A stretch of 64,000 nucleotides of DNA from Chryseobacterium takakiae. Its GTDB lineage: Bacteria > Bacteroidota > Bacteroidia > Flavobacteriales > Weeksellaceae. The DNA is taken from contig NZ_FQVO01000009.1 in NCBI RefSeq assembly GCF_900129385.1, forward strand, positions 124,001-188,000, in the 5' to 3' direction. The translations under genes and the position numbers were made by a program. The notes beneath the pieces were generated by a model. It was not told where the DNA came from. It saw only the letters and a program-made list of their open reading frames with translations, and ran no database searches. Below, piece by piece: positions 42,164 through 50,277 of this stretch. Position 1 is the first letter of the stretch; each line of letters starts with the position of its first letter.

Positions 42164-42672
42164 TTTAATGCATTTCACTTTATAAAAAATTTGTGCAAAT
42201 CCGCGAAATCCGTGGAAATAAAAAAATCAACGTTTACTTAAAAGTTTCATAAAATCAAATGTTTTAAGAAACTTGTTTTTAATCAAAACATAATGCGAGA
42301 TTTTCACCAATTAATCATTGTACATTTAAAGAAATAAAAAAATCTGCGCAAATCCGTGAAATCAGTGGGAAATAAAAAACAAAGCTAATTGCCATTATTT
42401 CTCAATCCAAAAACGGATATAAGCGTTTTGAAAAAAGCTCAATCTGGATTCTTATTTAACGGAATTAATAAGAAATACGGCTCTACAGATGCTTATGTTC
42501 AACAGGTTTTAAAAATAAATGAAAATAAGCGGGACGAATACATCCGGAAGTTTATGTATTGATAATTCAGACAAATTTCAGTACCGGAAACGATAAAAAT
42601 TTATAATAACTTTAACGCTAAAAAACCAAACTTTTTTAGCAATTTTGCATTTCTTAATTCACTTGTTTAGAA
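42164..42672. other. Intergenic region with dispersed repeats and a gene remnant
   Basis: Contains two copies of a repeat of the form GCAAATCCGyGAAATCmGTGG (42192-42213 and 42347-42368, degenerate letters for the differences) and a short coding remnant at 42389-42562. Otherwise AT-rich. No promoter box of clear quality precedes the arginine decarboxylase gene. Confidence 0.55.
42389..42562 (+). pseudogene. Remnant of a tyrosine/serine protein phosphatase C-terminus
   Basis: A 57-codon open stretch without an ATG start (a TTG follows a stop codon). Its end, with LFNGINKKYGSTDAYVQQVL then about 20 residues to RKFMY, resembles the C-terminal tail of Y_phosphatase3-type tyrosine phosphatases (the YGSxxxYL pattern). 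The catalytic domain is missing. It is probably a decayed fragment left after deletion; identity is moderate to low. Confidence 0.4.
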
Positions 42673-44067
42673 ATGAAAATAAAATACTCGGAACTAATTG
42701 ATCAGACATTGTATTTTCCAACAGAAGAATTCAATGTATCTGAGAACAATTTGTTGTTTCACGACATTCCGTTGATGGATGTTGTTGAAAAATTTGGCAC
42801 TCCGCTAAAGATTAGCTACCTGCCAAGAATTTCTCAGAATATCCAGAAGGCGAAAAGCTGGTTTAAGGAAGCTTTTGAGAAAACCGAATATAAAAAAAGT
42901 TATACCTATTGCTACTGTACAAAATCAAGTCATTTTAAATTTGTACTGGAAGAAGCGCTTAAAAATGATATTTCCATAGAAACTTCTTCCGCTTACGATA
43001 TGGACATCGTAAAATCTCTCTACGAGAACGGGAAAGTGGATAAAAATATTGAAGTAATCTGCAACGGTTTCAAAACAGATGATTATCTGGCGAAGATTTC
43101 GGATATGATCAATAACGGTTTTGAAAACATCACCCCGATTCTTGATAACTACCGTGAACTTGATAAACTTACGGAAAGCATCGATACCACTTTTGACATC
43201 GGGATCAGGATTGCTTCCGAAGAAGAGCCGAAGTTCGAATTTTATACCTCAAGATTGGGAATAGGATATAAAGATATTATTCCTTATTACAGCCAGAAGA
43301 TCGCCGAACACCCGAATGCAAGGCTCAAAATGCTTCACTTCTTTATTAATACCGGGATCAAAGACACTGCGTATTACTGGAATGAACTCTATAAATGTCT
43401 GCGTGTTTATGCCCGTTTGAAAAAAATAGCACCGGAAGTTGATTCCTTAAATATCGGTGGTGGTTTCCCAATTAAAACTTCTCTGAATTTCGATTACGAT
43501 TATCAGTATATGGTAGAGGAAATTGTTTCCCAGATCAAGAAATTCTGTGAAGAGGAAGGGGTGGAAGAGCCTAATATTTATACAGAATTCGGAAGCTTTA
43601 CCGTAGGAGAAAGCGGAGCGAACATTTATAAAATCATCTCCCAGAAACGCCAGAATGACAGGGAAAAGTGGAATATGATCGATTCTTCTTTTATGACAAC
43701 ACTTCCTGATACCTGGGCCATTTCAAGACACTTCATTATGCTTCCGCTGAATCGTTGGGAAGATACCTATGAAAGGGTTTTTCTTGGCGGACTGACCTGT
43801 GATTCGGATGATTATTATAATTCTGAACAGCATACCAATGCGATTTACCTGCCGGTTTTCAGTGATACAAAACCCTTATACATCGGTTTTTTCCATACCG
43901 GAGCGTACCAGGAAACCATCAGTGGTTTTGGTGGAATTCACCACTGTCTGATGCCGCAGCCAAGACATGTCCTCATCCAGAAAGACGAAAACGGGGAACT
44001 GCAGTATGAGATTTTCCGTGAAAAGCAGGAGCCGGAAGATGTTCTGAAAATTCTTGGGTATAAATAA
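42673..44067 (+). CDS. speA: Biosynthetic arginine decarboxylase (PLP fold III)
   Basis: A 464-residue PLP-dependent decarboxylase converting arginine to agmatine. The PLP lysine is K84 in YCTKSSHFKF; LNIGGGFPIK is the phosphate-binding loop, YTEFGSFTVGESGA and LGGLTCDSDD carry the substrate and dimer residues. It is the short Bacteroidota form rather than the 650-residue E. coli SpeA. An agmatinase gene follows about 1 kb downstream, supporting the arginine-agmatine-putrescine route. Diaminopimelate decarboxylase or carboxynorspermidine decarboxylase are less likely. Confidence 0.82.
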   Translation: MKIKYSELIDQTLYFPTEEFNVSENNLLFHDIPLMDVVEKFGTPLKISYLPRISQNIQKAKSWFKEAFEKTEYKKSYTYCYCTKSSHFKFVLEEALKNDISIETSSAYDMDIVKSLYENGKVDKNIEVICNGFKTDDYLAKISDMINNGFENITPILDNYRELDKLTESIDTTFDIGIRIASEEEPKFEFYTSRLGIGYKDIIPYYSQKIAEHPNARLKMLHFFINTGIKDTAYYWNELYKCLRVYARLKKIAPEVDSLNIGGGFPIKTSLNFDYDYQYMVEEIVSQIKKFCEEEGVEEPNIYTEFGSFTVGESGANIYKIISQKRQNDREKWNMIDSSFMTTLPDTWAISRHFIMLPLNRWEDTYERVFLGGLTCDSDDYYNSEQHTNAIYLPVFSDTKPLYIGFFHTGAYQETISGFGGIHHCLMPQPRHVLIQKDENGELQYEIFREKQEPEDVLKILGYK

Positions 44068-44071
44068 TTAA

Positions 44072-44150
44072 TTGTCATTGCGAGGAGCGAAGCGACGAAG
44101 CAATCTCAAAAATAGAGAGATTCTTTATCCCACTACGTTATTCAGGATGA
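44072..44150. repeat. REP-like element TTGTCATTGCGAGGAGCGAAG
   Basis: The element begins ATTGTCATTGCGAGGAGCG and ends TTATTCAGGATGA. The inner part (GCGAAGC, then GAAGCAAT) is partly palindromic. Such CATTGCGAGG...GAAGCAATCTC units are dispersed repeats in many bacteria. The tail TTCAGGATGA recurs at 52710 and 52898 in this window. Confidence 0.65.
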
Positions 44151-44167
44151 TACCAATGAATATAATA

Positions 44168-44198
44168 AAAAGCTCTCAGAACTAGACTGAGAGCTTTT
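44168..44198. terminator. Terminator between speA and the HAD gene
   Basis: 12-base stem AAAAGCTCTCAG / CTGAGAGCTTTT with a 7-base loop, between convergent genes. Confidence 0.85.
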
Positions 44199-44202
44199 CT
44201 GT

Positions 44203-44862
44203 TTAAAAATATTGTGAGATTCTATCAATCTGAAGATCTTCATAATCTGAAACTACCGTATCCGCCAGCGTATAATCCTGATTTTTGGAATGCGGACTTC
44301 TGTATGCCGCGCAGAAAATTTTCGCCCGGTGTGCCGCTAGAATTCCGTTGGTAGAATCTTCAATCACCATGCAGTTTCCAACGGGTTGTCCTGCCATTTC
44401 CGCAGCCAGTAGAAAAACCTCGGGATGAGGTTTGGATTCTTTCAAATCAGCGCCGCTTATTTTGCCGCTGAAATATTTTCCCAGCTCGAATTTCTCAAAA
44501 ACCATGTCAATGGTGGTCATTGTTGCAGACGATGCCAGAATCAGGGTGATGCCGTTTTCGTAATAATGCTCAATCAGTTCTTTTACCCCGGAAATCAGGT
44601 CGAATTCCTCATCATTATAAAAATAATCCTTAAAATAATCCCTTTTGATTTTTGCAATTTCTTCAAAGGTTTGTTTTAGGTTGAAATTTTTAATCAACGT
44701 ATCACAGACTCTTTTTGTAGAAGCTCCCGTAAATGAAGCGTACAATTCCTCGGAAACATCAATTCCCAGTTCTTTAAATGTTTTAAAATAGGCTTTTCTG
44801 TGCAAGGGTTCTGTATCCACAATCACGCCATCCATATCGAACAGCACAGCTTTTAATGACAT
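44203..44862 (-). CDS. HAD-superfamily hydrolase (beta-phosphoglucomutase-like)
   Basis: A 219-residue HAD phosphatase. Motif I is VLFDMDGVIVDTEPLH, motif II is LASSATM, the motif III lysine lies in KESKPHPEVFL, and motif IV is VIEDSTNGILAA. The cap domain (about 20-85) is of the subfamily IA type. It may act on sugar phosphates or be a phosphoglycolate or beta-phosphoglucomutase-like enzyme. The ATG at 44862 is preferred because an earlier ATG at 44880 lies in the promoter box. Confidence 0.83.
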   Translation of the reverse strand: MSLKAVLFDMDGVIVDTEPLHRKAYFKTFKELGIDVSEELYASFTGASTKRVCDTLIKNFNLKQTFEEIAKIKRDYFKDYFYNDEEFDLISGVKELIEHYYENGITLILASSATMTTIDMVFEKFELGKYFSGKISGADLKESKPHPEVFLLAAEMAGQPVGNCMVIEDSTNGILAAHRAKIFCAAYRSPHSKNQDYTLADTVVSDYEDLQIDRISQYF

Positions 44863-44877
44863 ACAAGTTTGTTTTGG

Positions 44878-44885
44878 CAAAGGTA
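44878..44885 (-). promoter_or_regulatory. -7 box for the HAD hydrolase gene
   Basis: Minus strand reads TACCTTTG, 16 bases before the start at 44862. Confidence 0.6.
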
Positions 44886-45068
44886 GGGATTTTGGTGGGA
44901 AGCGGGGAAGTTGGAGGATGGAAGTTTACAATTGAGGGCGAAATTTTACTAGGTTATTATTTGAATTAAGATAATTTGGATTTAAAAATTTCCCGTTAAT
45001 TATTCTTCATTTTGTAAAACTTCCAGCACCTATCTTCCAGCTTCCCTCCACTTCTCCAAACTTCTTTG

Positions 45069-45076
45069 TATCTTTG
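45069..45076 (+). promoter_or_regulatory. -7 box for speB
   Basis: TATCTTTG, 28 bases before the speB ATG. Confidence 0.65.
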
Positions 45077-45103
45077 CCGAAATCATTTAATTTCAGATAA
45101 AAC

Positions 45104-45961
45104 ATGAGAACATACGCAGGAATTCCTGAAGAAAATGCATCATTGGAAAACTCGAAAGTCGTGTTGGTAACGGTTCCTTACGATGGAACGTCAACCTGGG
45201 GAAAAGGCGCCGACAAAGGCCCGGAATTGTTCCTGAACGCTTCAGAAAATATGGAACTTTACGATATTGAAACGCAGACCGAACCGTATCTCGAAGGAGT
45301 ATATTTAGCCGGTGAAGTTTCAGAAAATGCTACTCCGGAAGCAATGACAGAAGCAGTTTACCAGAAAACAAAAGAACTTTTAAGTCATGATGATAAGCTG
45401 TTTACCCTTTTTGGAGGCGAACATTCCGTTTCTATCGGTTCGATCCGCGCCGTGGGAGAGAAGTTTGAAAATTTAACGGTTCTTCAGCTGGATGCTCACA
45501 CAGATTTACGTCCGGAATTCCATGGTTCCACTTCCAATCATGCATGTGCAGTTTTTGAAGCCAACCAGAAACACAACCTGGTACAGGTGGGAATCCGCTC
45601 CATGGATATTGAGGAAGCGCAATATCTTCCGGAAGGAAGAGTGTTTTTCGCTCACGAAATTGCCAATAACGAAAACTGGGTAAATGATGTTTTGGAAAAA
45701 GTTTCAGGGAATGTATATATCACTATCGATCTTGATGCCTTTGATCCTTCCATCGCACCATCAACAGGAACACCGGAGCCGGGAGGTTTACAATGGTACC
45801 CGACTTTGGAGCTGTTAAGAAAAGTATTTGAAAAATGCAATGTCGTAGCATTTGATATTGTAGAATTAATGGATTCTCCGATGGCAAAACCAAGTGCATT
45901 CCTTGCTGCAAAGCTCTATTACAAAATGCTTGCATATTATCACCTTTATAAAAACAACTAA
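45104..45961 (+). CDS. speB: Agmatinase
   Basis: A 285-residue binuclear-manganese ureohydrolase converting agmatine to putrescine and urea. Metal ligands are visible in FGGEHSVSIG, LDAHTDLRPE, and TIDLDAFDPSIAPSTGTPEPGG. Arginase is less likely because speA is the upstream neighbour on the same strand. It has its own promoter box, so expression may be separate from speA. Length is standard for agmatinases. Confidence 0.9.
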   Translation: MRTYAGIPEENASLENSKVVLVTVPYDGTSTWGKGADKGPELFLNASENMELYDIETQTEPYLEGVYLAGEVSENATPEAMTEAVYQKTKELLSHDDKLFTLFGGEHSVSIGSIRAVGEKFENLTVLQLDAHTDLRPEFHGSTSNHACAVFEANQKHNLVQVGIRSMDIEEAQYLPEGRVFFAHEIANNENWVNDVLEKVSGNVYITIDLDAFDPSIAPSTGTPEPGGLQWYPTLELLRKVFEKCNVVAFDIVELMDSPMAKPSAFLAAKLYYKMLAYYHLYKNN

Positions 45962-46029
45962 AATTCCGCAGGAATCGGATTTTTTCTGCCGGATCTTCTT
46001 CGGAAATTTGTGAGGTAAAATTAAATGAT

Positions 46030-46878
46030 ATGTCCACACAAAATCAGTTAGATTACGAAAGAATTGCCAAAGCGATAGAATATATCCGCAGCAATTTTAA
46101 GCTTCAGCCAAGTTTGGATGAAGTGGCAGAAAATATCCATTTGAGCCCATCCCATTTCCAGAGAATGTTCTCGGACTGGGCAGGAACAAGCCCGAAGAAA
46201 TTTTTACAGTTCATCAGCCTGGAACATGCCAAATCTTTATTGAAAGAAGAAAAGGCCAGTTTATTTGATGCGGCTTTTGAAACAGGTTTCTCCAGTACGA
46301 GCAGGCTCCACGATCTTTTTGTGAAAATCGAAGGAATGTCTCCTGCAGAATATAAAAATGGAGGGAAAAACCTGAACATCAATTACAGTTTTTCAGAAAG
46401 CCCTTTTGGAAAAGTAATTGCCGCTTCTACGGAAAAAGGAGTCTGCTATATGGCTTTTGAAAATGATATTAATAAAGCATTGGGAGATTTAAAGCATAAA
46501 TTTCCCAGTGCTTCTTTTTTTGAAAGGCATGACGAATTTCAGAAAAATGCCCTGTCCATATTCAATAAAGACTGGACTCAGCTTAATACGGTAAAACTAC
46601 ATTTAAAAGGCACAGATTTTCAGCTGAAAGTCTGGGAGAGCCTTCTTACCATTCCTATGGGAAAGCTTTCTACCTACGGAAGTTTAGCAGGAAAAATAGG
46701 AAATCCAAAGGCCTCAAGAGCAGTTGGAACGGCAATCGGAAGTAATCCTGTAGCCTTTTTAATTCCCTGTCACCGTGTGATTCAATCTACCGGAAATATC
46801 GGGGGATATATGTGGGGAAGCGAAAGAAAGCAACTGATCATCGGCTGGGAAAGCTGTAAAGTTTATCAGGATATTTAA
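46030..46878 (+). CDS. Ada-like protein: AraC-type HTH fused to methylated-DNA methyltransferase
   Basis: A 282-residue fusion of an AraC/XylS HTH (about 1-110, with SPSHFQRMFSDWAGTSPKKFLQ) and an O6-methylguanine-DNA methyltransferase (about 125-282) with the active-site C247 in LIPCHRVI. It lacks the N-terminal zinc domain of E. coli Ada that senses phosphotriesters, so activation must differ. It probably repairs alkylated guanine and regulates repair genes. The AlkB-like gene follows 232 bases downstream on the same strand. Confidence 0.9.
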   Translation: MSTQNQLDYERIAKAIEYIRSNFKLQPSLDEVAENIHLSPSHFQRMFSDWAGTSPKKFLQFISLEHAKSLLKEEKASLFDAAFETGFSSTSRLHDLFVKIEGMSPAEYKNGGKNLNINYSFSESPFGKVIAASTEKGVCYMAFENDINKALGDLKHKFPSASFFERHDEFQKNALSIFNKDWTQLNTVKLHLKGTDFQLKVWESLLTIPMGKLSTYGSLAGKIGNPKASRAVGTAIGSNPVAFLIPCHRVIQSTGNIGGYMWGSERKQLIIGWESCKVYQDI

Positions 46879-46883
46879 ACGCG

Positions 46884-46899
46884 AATGGCGCCATTTTTT
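46884..46899 (+). terminator. Weak terminator after the ada-like gene
   Basis: Palindrome AATGGCGCCATT followed by a short T-run, 6 bases after the stop. The stem is short. Confidence 0.45.
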
Positions 46900-47110
46900 C
46901 ACAAATAAAAACAGATTGATTTCTTTTGCTACTTTAAAAAGTCAATAATACAATCAATAGGAATGGGCTTTAAACCTTTATATTAATAAATTTTCCAATT
47001 GGCTTTAGCCGAATTTATTTGAAATTAACACCATTTTGTCATCGTGATTTCTATGACTAGGAATGATCCATATTAACCCCTAAACACAAAACATTAAACT
47101 CAGAACTGCC

Positions 47111-47722
47111 ATGCTCAGCCTTTTCGAAGATATATCAGATTATCCGTTAAACCTTCTTCCTGGTGACGGAATCGCTCACTATTACGGAAAAATTTTCTCC
47201 GGAGAAAAATCAGAATTTTACTATGATTATTTATTGAAAGAAATTCCATGGGAAAATGATGAAGCCATGATTTTCGGAAAGTTAATTTTAACCAGAAGAA
47301 AAGTAGCATGGTTTGGAGAGAAACCATTTGAATACACCTATTCTAAAAGGACAAAATATGCAAAACCATGGACGTCTGAACTGCTGGAATTAAAAAACAA
47401 ATGTGAGCAGATTACGGGGGAAACCTATAATTCATGCCTTTTAAATTTATATCACGATGGCAGTGAAGGTATGGCTTATCACAGTGATGCCGAAAAGGAT
47501 CTGAAAAAACATGGTGCCATCGCTTCTCTGACTTTCGGAGTGGAAAGAAAGTTCTTGTTTAAACATAAAGCAACCAAAGAAAAAGTAGAAATATTCCTGG
47601 AAAACGGAAGTTTACTCGTGATGAAAGGAACAACGCAGGATCATTGGCTGCACAGGCTTCCACCCACCACGAAAGTGAAAACCCCAAGGGTAAATCTTAC
47701 GTTCAGGACGATTGAGGAATAA
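47111..47722 (+). CDS. AlkB-like 2-oxoglutarate/Fe(II)-dependent dioxygenase
   Basis: A 203-residue dioxygenase that oxidatively removes alkyl groups from DNA or RNA bases. Iron ligands are H124 and D126 (HSD) and H181; the 2-oxoglutarate arginines lie in the RVNLTFR segment (R193 and R199). NLYHDGSEGMAYHSD is the family core. Length matches bacterial AlkB-type proteins, and the Ada-like gene just upstream supports an alkylation-repair role. It ends at a strong terminator. Confidence 0.9.
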   Translation: MLSLFEDISDYPLNLLPGDGIAHYYGKIFSGEKSEFYYDYLLKEIPWENDEAMIFGKLILTRRKVAWFGEKPFEYTYSKRTKYAKPWTSELLELKNKCEQITGETYNSCLLNLYHDGSEGMAYHSDAEKDLKKHGAIASLTFGVERKFLFKHKATKEKVEIFLENGSLLVMKGTTQDHWLHRLPPTTKVKTPRVNLTFRTIEE

Positions 47723-47758
47723 AAAATGGTGGTTGAGGTTCTCGAAACCACCATTTTT
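47722..47758. terminator. Strong bidirectional terminator
   Basis: 13-base stem AAAAATGGTGGTT / AACCACCATTTTT around an 11-base loop containing GAGGTTCTC; convergent genes on both sides. Confidence 0.88.
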
Positions 47759-47795
47759 AGGTTTACATTTTAAGATATAACAATCTCACTATCGA

Positions 47796-47816
47796 TGGCT
47801 GAGGCTTTAGAAGCCA
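47796..47816. repeat. Second hairpin with a GAGGCT loop
   Basis: TGGCT / AGCCA around GAGGCTTTAGA, resembling the preceding hairpin's loop (GAGGTTCTC). The two look like one REP-type family with a GGYTGAGGYT core. Confidence 0.5.
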
Positions 47817-47827
47817 CAGTTCCATTT

Positions 47828-49687
47828 TTATTTCAACACCTCAACTTCAATCGCACTGTCATCAAAAACTTTGATGAATGCTTTGGTATAATCTTCTTTT
47901 GTTGCAAAATTCGGATTGTCTAAAAATTTCTGCGGATTGACTGCAAAAAGCGGGAACCAGGTAGAAGAAATCTGGATCTGAATTTTATGTCCCTTTTTAA
48001 AGGTGTGAACAACATCCTGTAGTCTGAAATTCACCGAAGTTTTTTGGTTCGGAACCAGTGCTTCTGCTTTTTCTCTCGAATTCCTGAATCTTGCAGGCAT
48101 GATTTCGCTGCGTACCATCTGATGGTAATTTCCATAAATCACGCCTTCCTTTTTTTCGGCTGGTTTGAAATCTTCAGGATAAATATCAATCAGTTTTACG
48201 GCAAAATCTGCATCAGTAGATGTAGAGGCAATATTTAATTTAGCCATGATTTCTCCGGCAAAAGTGATGTCTTCTGTCAATACATCTGTTGTGAAATTCA
48301 GTACATCCGGCCTGCCCTCAGCAAAACGCTGATCTTCCGACATATAATTTTTCGGGGTAAAACCATTAAAATCTTTGAGCTTATCAGAACTTAAAACAGG
48401 ATTGTCAGGATCGCTGTAATATTCCGAGAAACCTTGTCCGGCCGCGTTCTTCAATGTGCCACCTGATAAATAAAAGTTTACTTTCTGCGCTTCTTTCGGA
48501 GGATATGTTGCAAATTCTCGCCATTGTTTGGCTCCGGTATCAAACATCAGTGCTTCCGGTAAGCCGGCATCCTGTTTTGTATTTCCTTTCAGATAATGCT
48601 TGAAAAATCTTGTTTCTGCATTTTTCTGATAATACGTCGCAATGCTGTCTCCGAAGTAGATGTCATTATGAAAATGTTTTCCCTGTTCATAAGCCCATGC
48701 TCCGTGGGAAAATGGTCCCATTACAATGGTGTTTTTGGCTTTAGGACTTGTCTTTTCAATGGTTTTGTAAATATTTAACGGACCGGAAAGATCTTCCGCA
48801 TCAAACCATCCGCCAACAGTCATCACCGCATGGTTTACGTTTTTAAGATGAGGAAGAAGACTTCTTTTCTGCCAGAATTCATCGTAATTGGTATGGTTCA
48901 TAATTTCGGTCATGAAGAAATTATCCTTGTAGTATTTTTCATACCCATCTTTCAGAGTTCCCATATCGCGGTAAAATTTCAGCCCGTCTTCAGAAGAAGG
49001 TTTTATCATGGAATCGTTATACCATGCTTTATTTTCAGGCTTCGTTTTCTGAACTCCGAAAACCGGGAACGTCCTGAAATAGGCTAACATTACTTTTCCG
49101 TTGTGGAGAAAATCATCATTCCAGAAGTCTGAAATGGGAGCCTGCGGGGAGGAAGCAACTAATGCCGGATGCTGCGCCAGGATTCCTGCCGCAGTATAAA
49201 ATCCGGGATACGAAGTTCCGTACTGGCCTACTTTGCCGTTGTTTCCTTTGATATTTTTGAGAAGATATTCTATCGTATCGTAGGTGTCGGTGCTTTCATC
49301 AACATCTTTTTTTGTTTTACGGTCTACCTGCGGGGTCATGTTCGTAAAAGTTCCTTCGCTCATGTATCTTCCGCGAACATCCTGAAGCACGAAAATATAT
49401 TTATCGTGCATCAGATATTTGTTGGGGCCGAGTCTTTCCCTGTATTCATTTTCTCCATAGGGCGCAATGCTGTAGCAGGTTCTCTGCATCAGAAACGGAT
49501 ATTTATTTTTATTGGAAATATCTTTCGGAATGTAAACGGCAGTGAAAAGCCTGGTTCCATCACGCATAGGAATATACATTTCCTTTTTTACGAAATTGTC
49601 TTTTACGAAATTGTCTTCGTCATCTGTACTTTGAGCATTTCCGAATACAAAATATAAAATGAAAAGAATTGAAAGGTGGATTTTCAT
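47828..49687 (-). CDS. CocE/NonD family hydrolase (X-Pro dipeptidyl-peptidase-like)
   Basis: A 619-residue secreted hydrolase. After a signal peptide (about 1-18) comes an alpha/beta hydrolase domain with the nucleophile serine in GQYGTSYPGF and an acidic segment VGGWFDAED; a jelly-roll X-Pro dipeptidyl-peptidase C-terminal domain follows (HKIQIQISSTWFPLF). These are the CocE/NonD acylase-peptidase features. A 15-base tandem duplication near the N-terminus repeats NFVKD/NFVKK. The substrate is unknown; the enzyme is probably periplasmic or secreted. Confidence 0.85.
   Translation of the reverse strand: MKIHLSILFILYFVFGNAQSTDDEDNFVKDNFVKKEMYIPMRDGTRLFTAVYIPKDISNKNKYPFLMQRTCYSIAPYGENEYRERLGPNKYLMHDKYIFVLQDVRGRYMSEGTFTNMTPQVDRKTKKDVDESTDTYDTIEYLLKNIKGNNGKVGQYGTSYPGFYTAAGILAQHPALVASSPQAPISDFWNDDFLHNGKVMLAYFRTFPVFGVQKTKPENKAWYNDSMIKPSSEDGLKFYRDMGTLKDGYEKYYKDNFFMTEIMNHTNYDEFWQKRSLLPHLKNVNHAVMTVGGWFDAEDLSGPLNIYKTIEKTSPKAKNTIVMGPFSHGAWAYEQGKHFHNDIYFGDSIATYYQKNAETRFFKHYLKGNTKQDAGLPEALMFDTGAKQWREFATYPPKEAQKVNFYLSGGTLKNAAGQGFSEYYSDPDNPVLSSDKLKDFNGFTPKNYMSEDQRFAEGRPDVLNFTTDVLTEDITFAGEIMAKLNIASTSTDADFAVKLIDIYPEDFKPAEKKEGVIYGNYHQMVRSEIMPARFRNSREKAEALVPNQKTSVNFRLQDVVHTFKKGHKIQIQISSTWFPLFAVNPQKFLDNPNFATKEDYTKAFIKVFDDSAIEVEVLK
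49586..49615. repeat. 15-base tandem duplication in the CocE-type gene
   Basis: Two exact copies of TTTTACGAAATTGTC in the coding strand's complement, giving the repeated NFVK(D/K) residues. Confidence 0.85.
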
Positions 49688-49805
49688 AAATAAAATTTGA
49701 GGCTAATTTAATCATAAACTGGATTTTAATATAACTTTTACAAACGAAAATAATTATATGAGAATAGGTAAAAATATTTTGAAGTTCTTATAAACAGGAA
49801 AAATA

Positions 49806-49834
49806 AAAGCATCCTCTGGAAAAAAGGATGCTTT
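49806..49834 (-). terminator. Terminator after the SH3-domain gene
   Basis: Stem AAAGCATCCT / AGGATGCTTT with a 9-base loop; the minus strand continues with TATTTTT. Confidence 0.78.
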
Positions 49835-49853
49835 ATATTGTCATAAATTTGTT

Positions 49854-50273
49854 TTAGGCTCTCAGATAGCGTGAGTAAGCATAACCTTCCTGTCCGTCGG
49901 AAGTTTTTACTTTCCACCAGTCATCGGAAGTCTGCTCTACAAGCGTGATAGAAGAACCTTTACTCACTTTGCCGATAATAGCTGCATCGGTGGAAGGCTC
50001 CTGTCTGATATTCAGATTAGAATCATCTGTTGCTACGGTGAGTGCCGTTCCTGTGGCAAGTCCGGAAACCTGTACATCGATATTAATATCGGAAGCAGAA
50101 TATGTGGAATCAATGGCTCCCAAAGCATTCCATACCGCATCTTTAGCAGCAGTATTGGAGGCACTTCCTGAAACATACAGAATACCATCCTGCTCCTGAA
50201 CTTTAAGATCAGAAATTCCTGCAGACTGTGCCGCAGAAACCACACTTGAATATTTGTCTTCTAAAGTACTCAT
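49854..50273 (-). CDS. BON-like/SH3-domain protein
   Basis: A 139-residue protein without a clear signal peptide. The N-terminal half is BON-like (VQEQDGILYVSGSASNTAAKDAVW); the C-terminal half (about 80-139) is a bacterial SH3 domain (LNIRQEPSTDAAIIGKVSKGSSITL, then WWKVKTSDGQEGYAYSRYL). SH3 domains often bind peptidoglycan; the missing signal peptide is puzzling. It lies 4 bases downstream of the BON lipoprotein gene on the minus strand. LysM-BON osmoprotective proteins are the nearest named analogue. Confidence 0.78.
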   Translation of the reverse strand: MSTLEDKYSSVVSAAQSAGISDLKVQEQDGILYVSGSASNTAAKDAVWNALGAIDSTYSASDINIDVQVSGLATGTALTVATDDSNLNIRQEPSTDAAIIGKVSKGSSITLVEQTSDDWWKVKTSDGQEGYAYSRYLRA

Positions 50274-50277
50274 CTCG

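Noticed and set aside
44072..44150. tRNA- or ncRNA-like structure in the REP element
   Set aside because: It folds only partly, lacks tRNA features, and fits the dispersed CATTGCGAGG repeat family.
44863..44880. ATG at 44880 as start of the HAD hydrolase
   Set aside because: It lies in the TACCTTTG promoter box; the family N-terminus starts at 44862.
46960..47030. Possible hairpin element GGCTTTAGCC before the alkB gene
   Set aside because: Arms are short and imperfect; I could not support a repeat or regulatory site.
49169..49657. 162-codon plus-strand frame inside the CocE-type gene
   Set aside because: It is the complement of a well-supported enzyme gene, with no family resemblance and no promoter or ribosome site.
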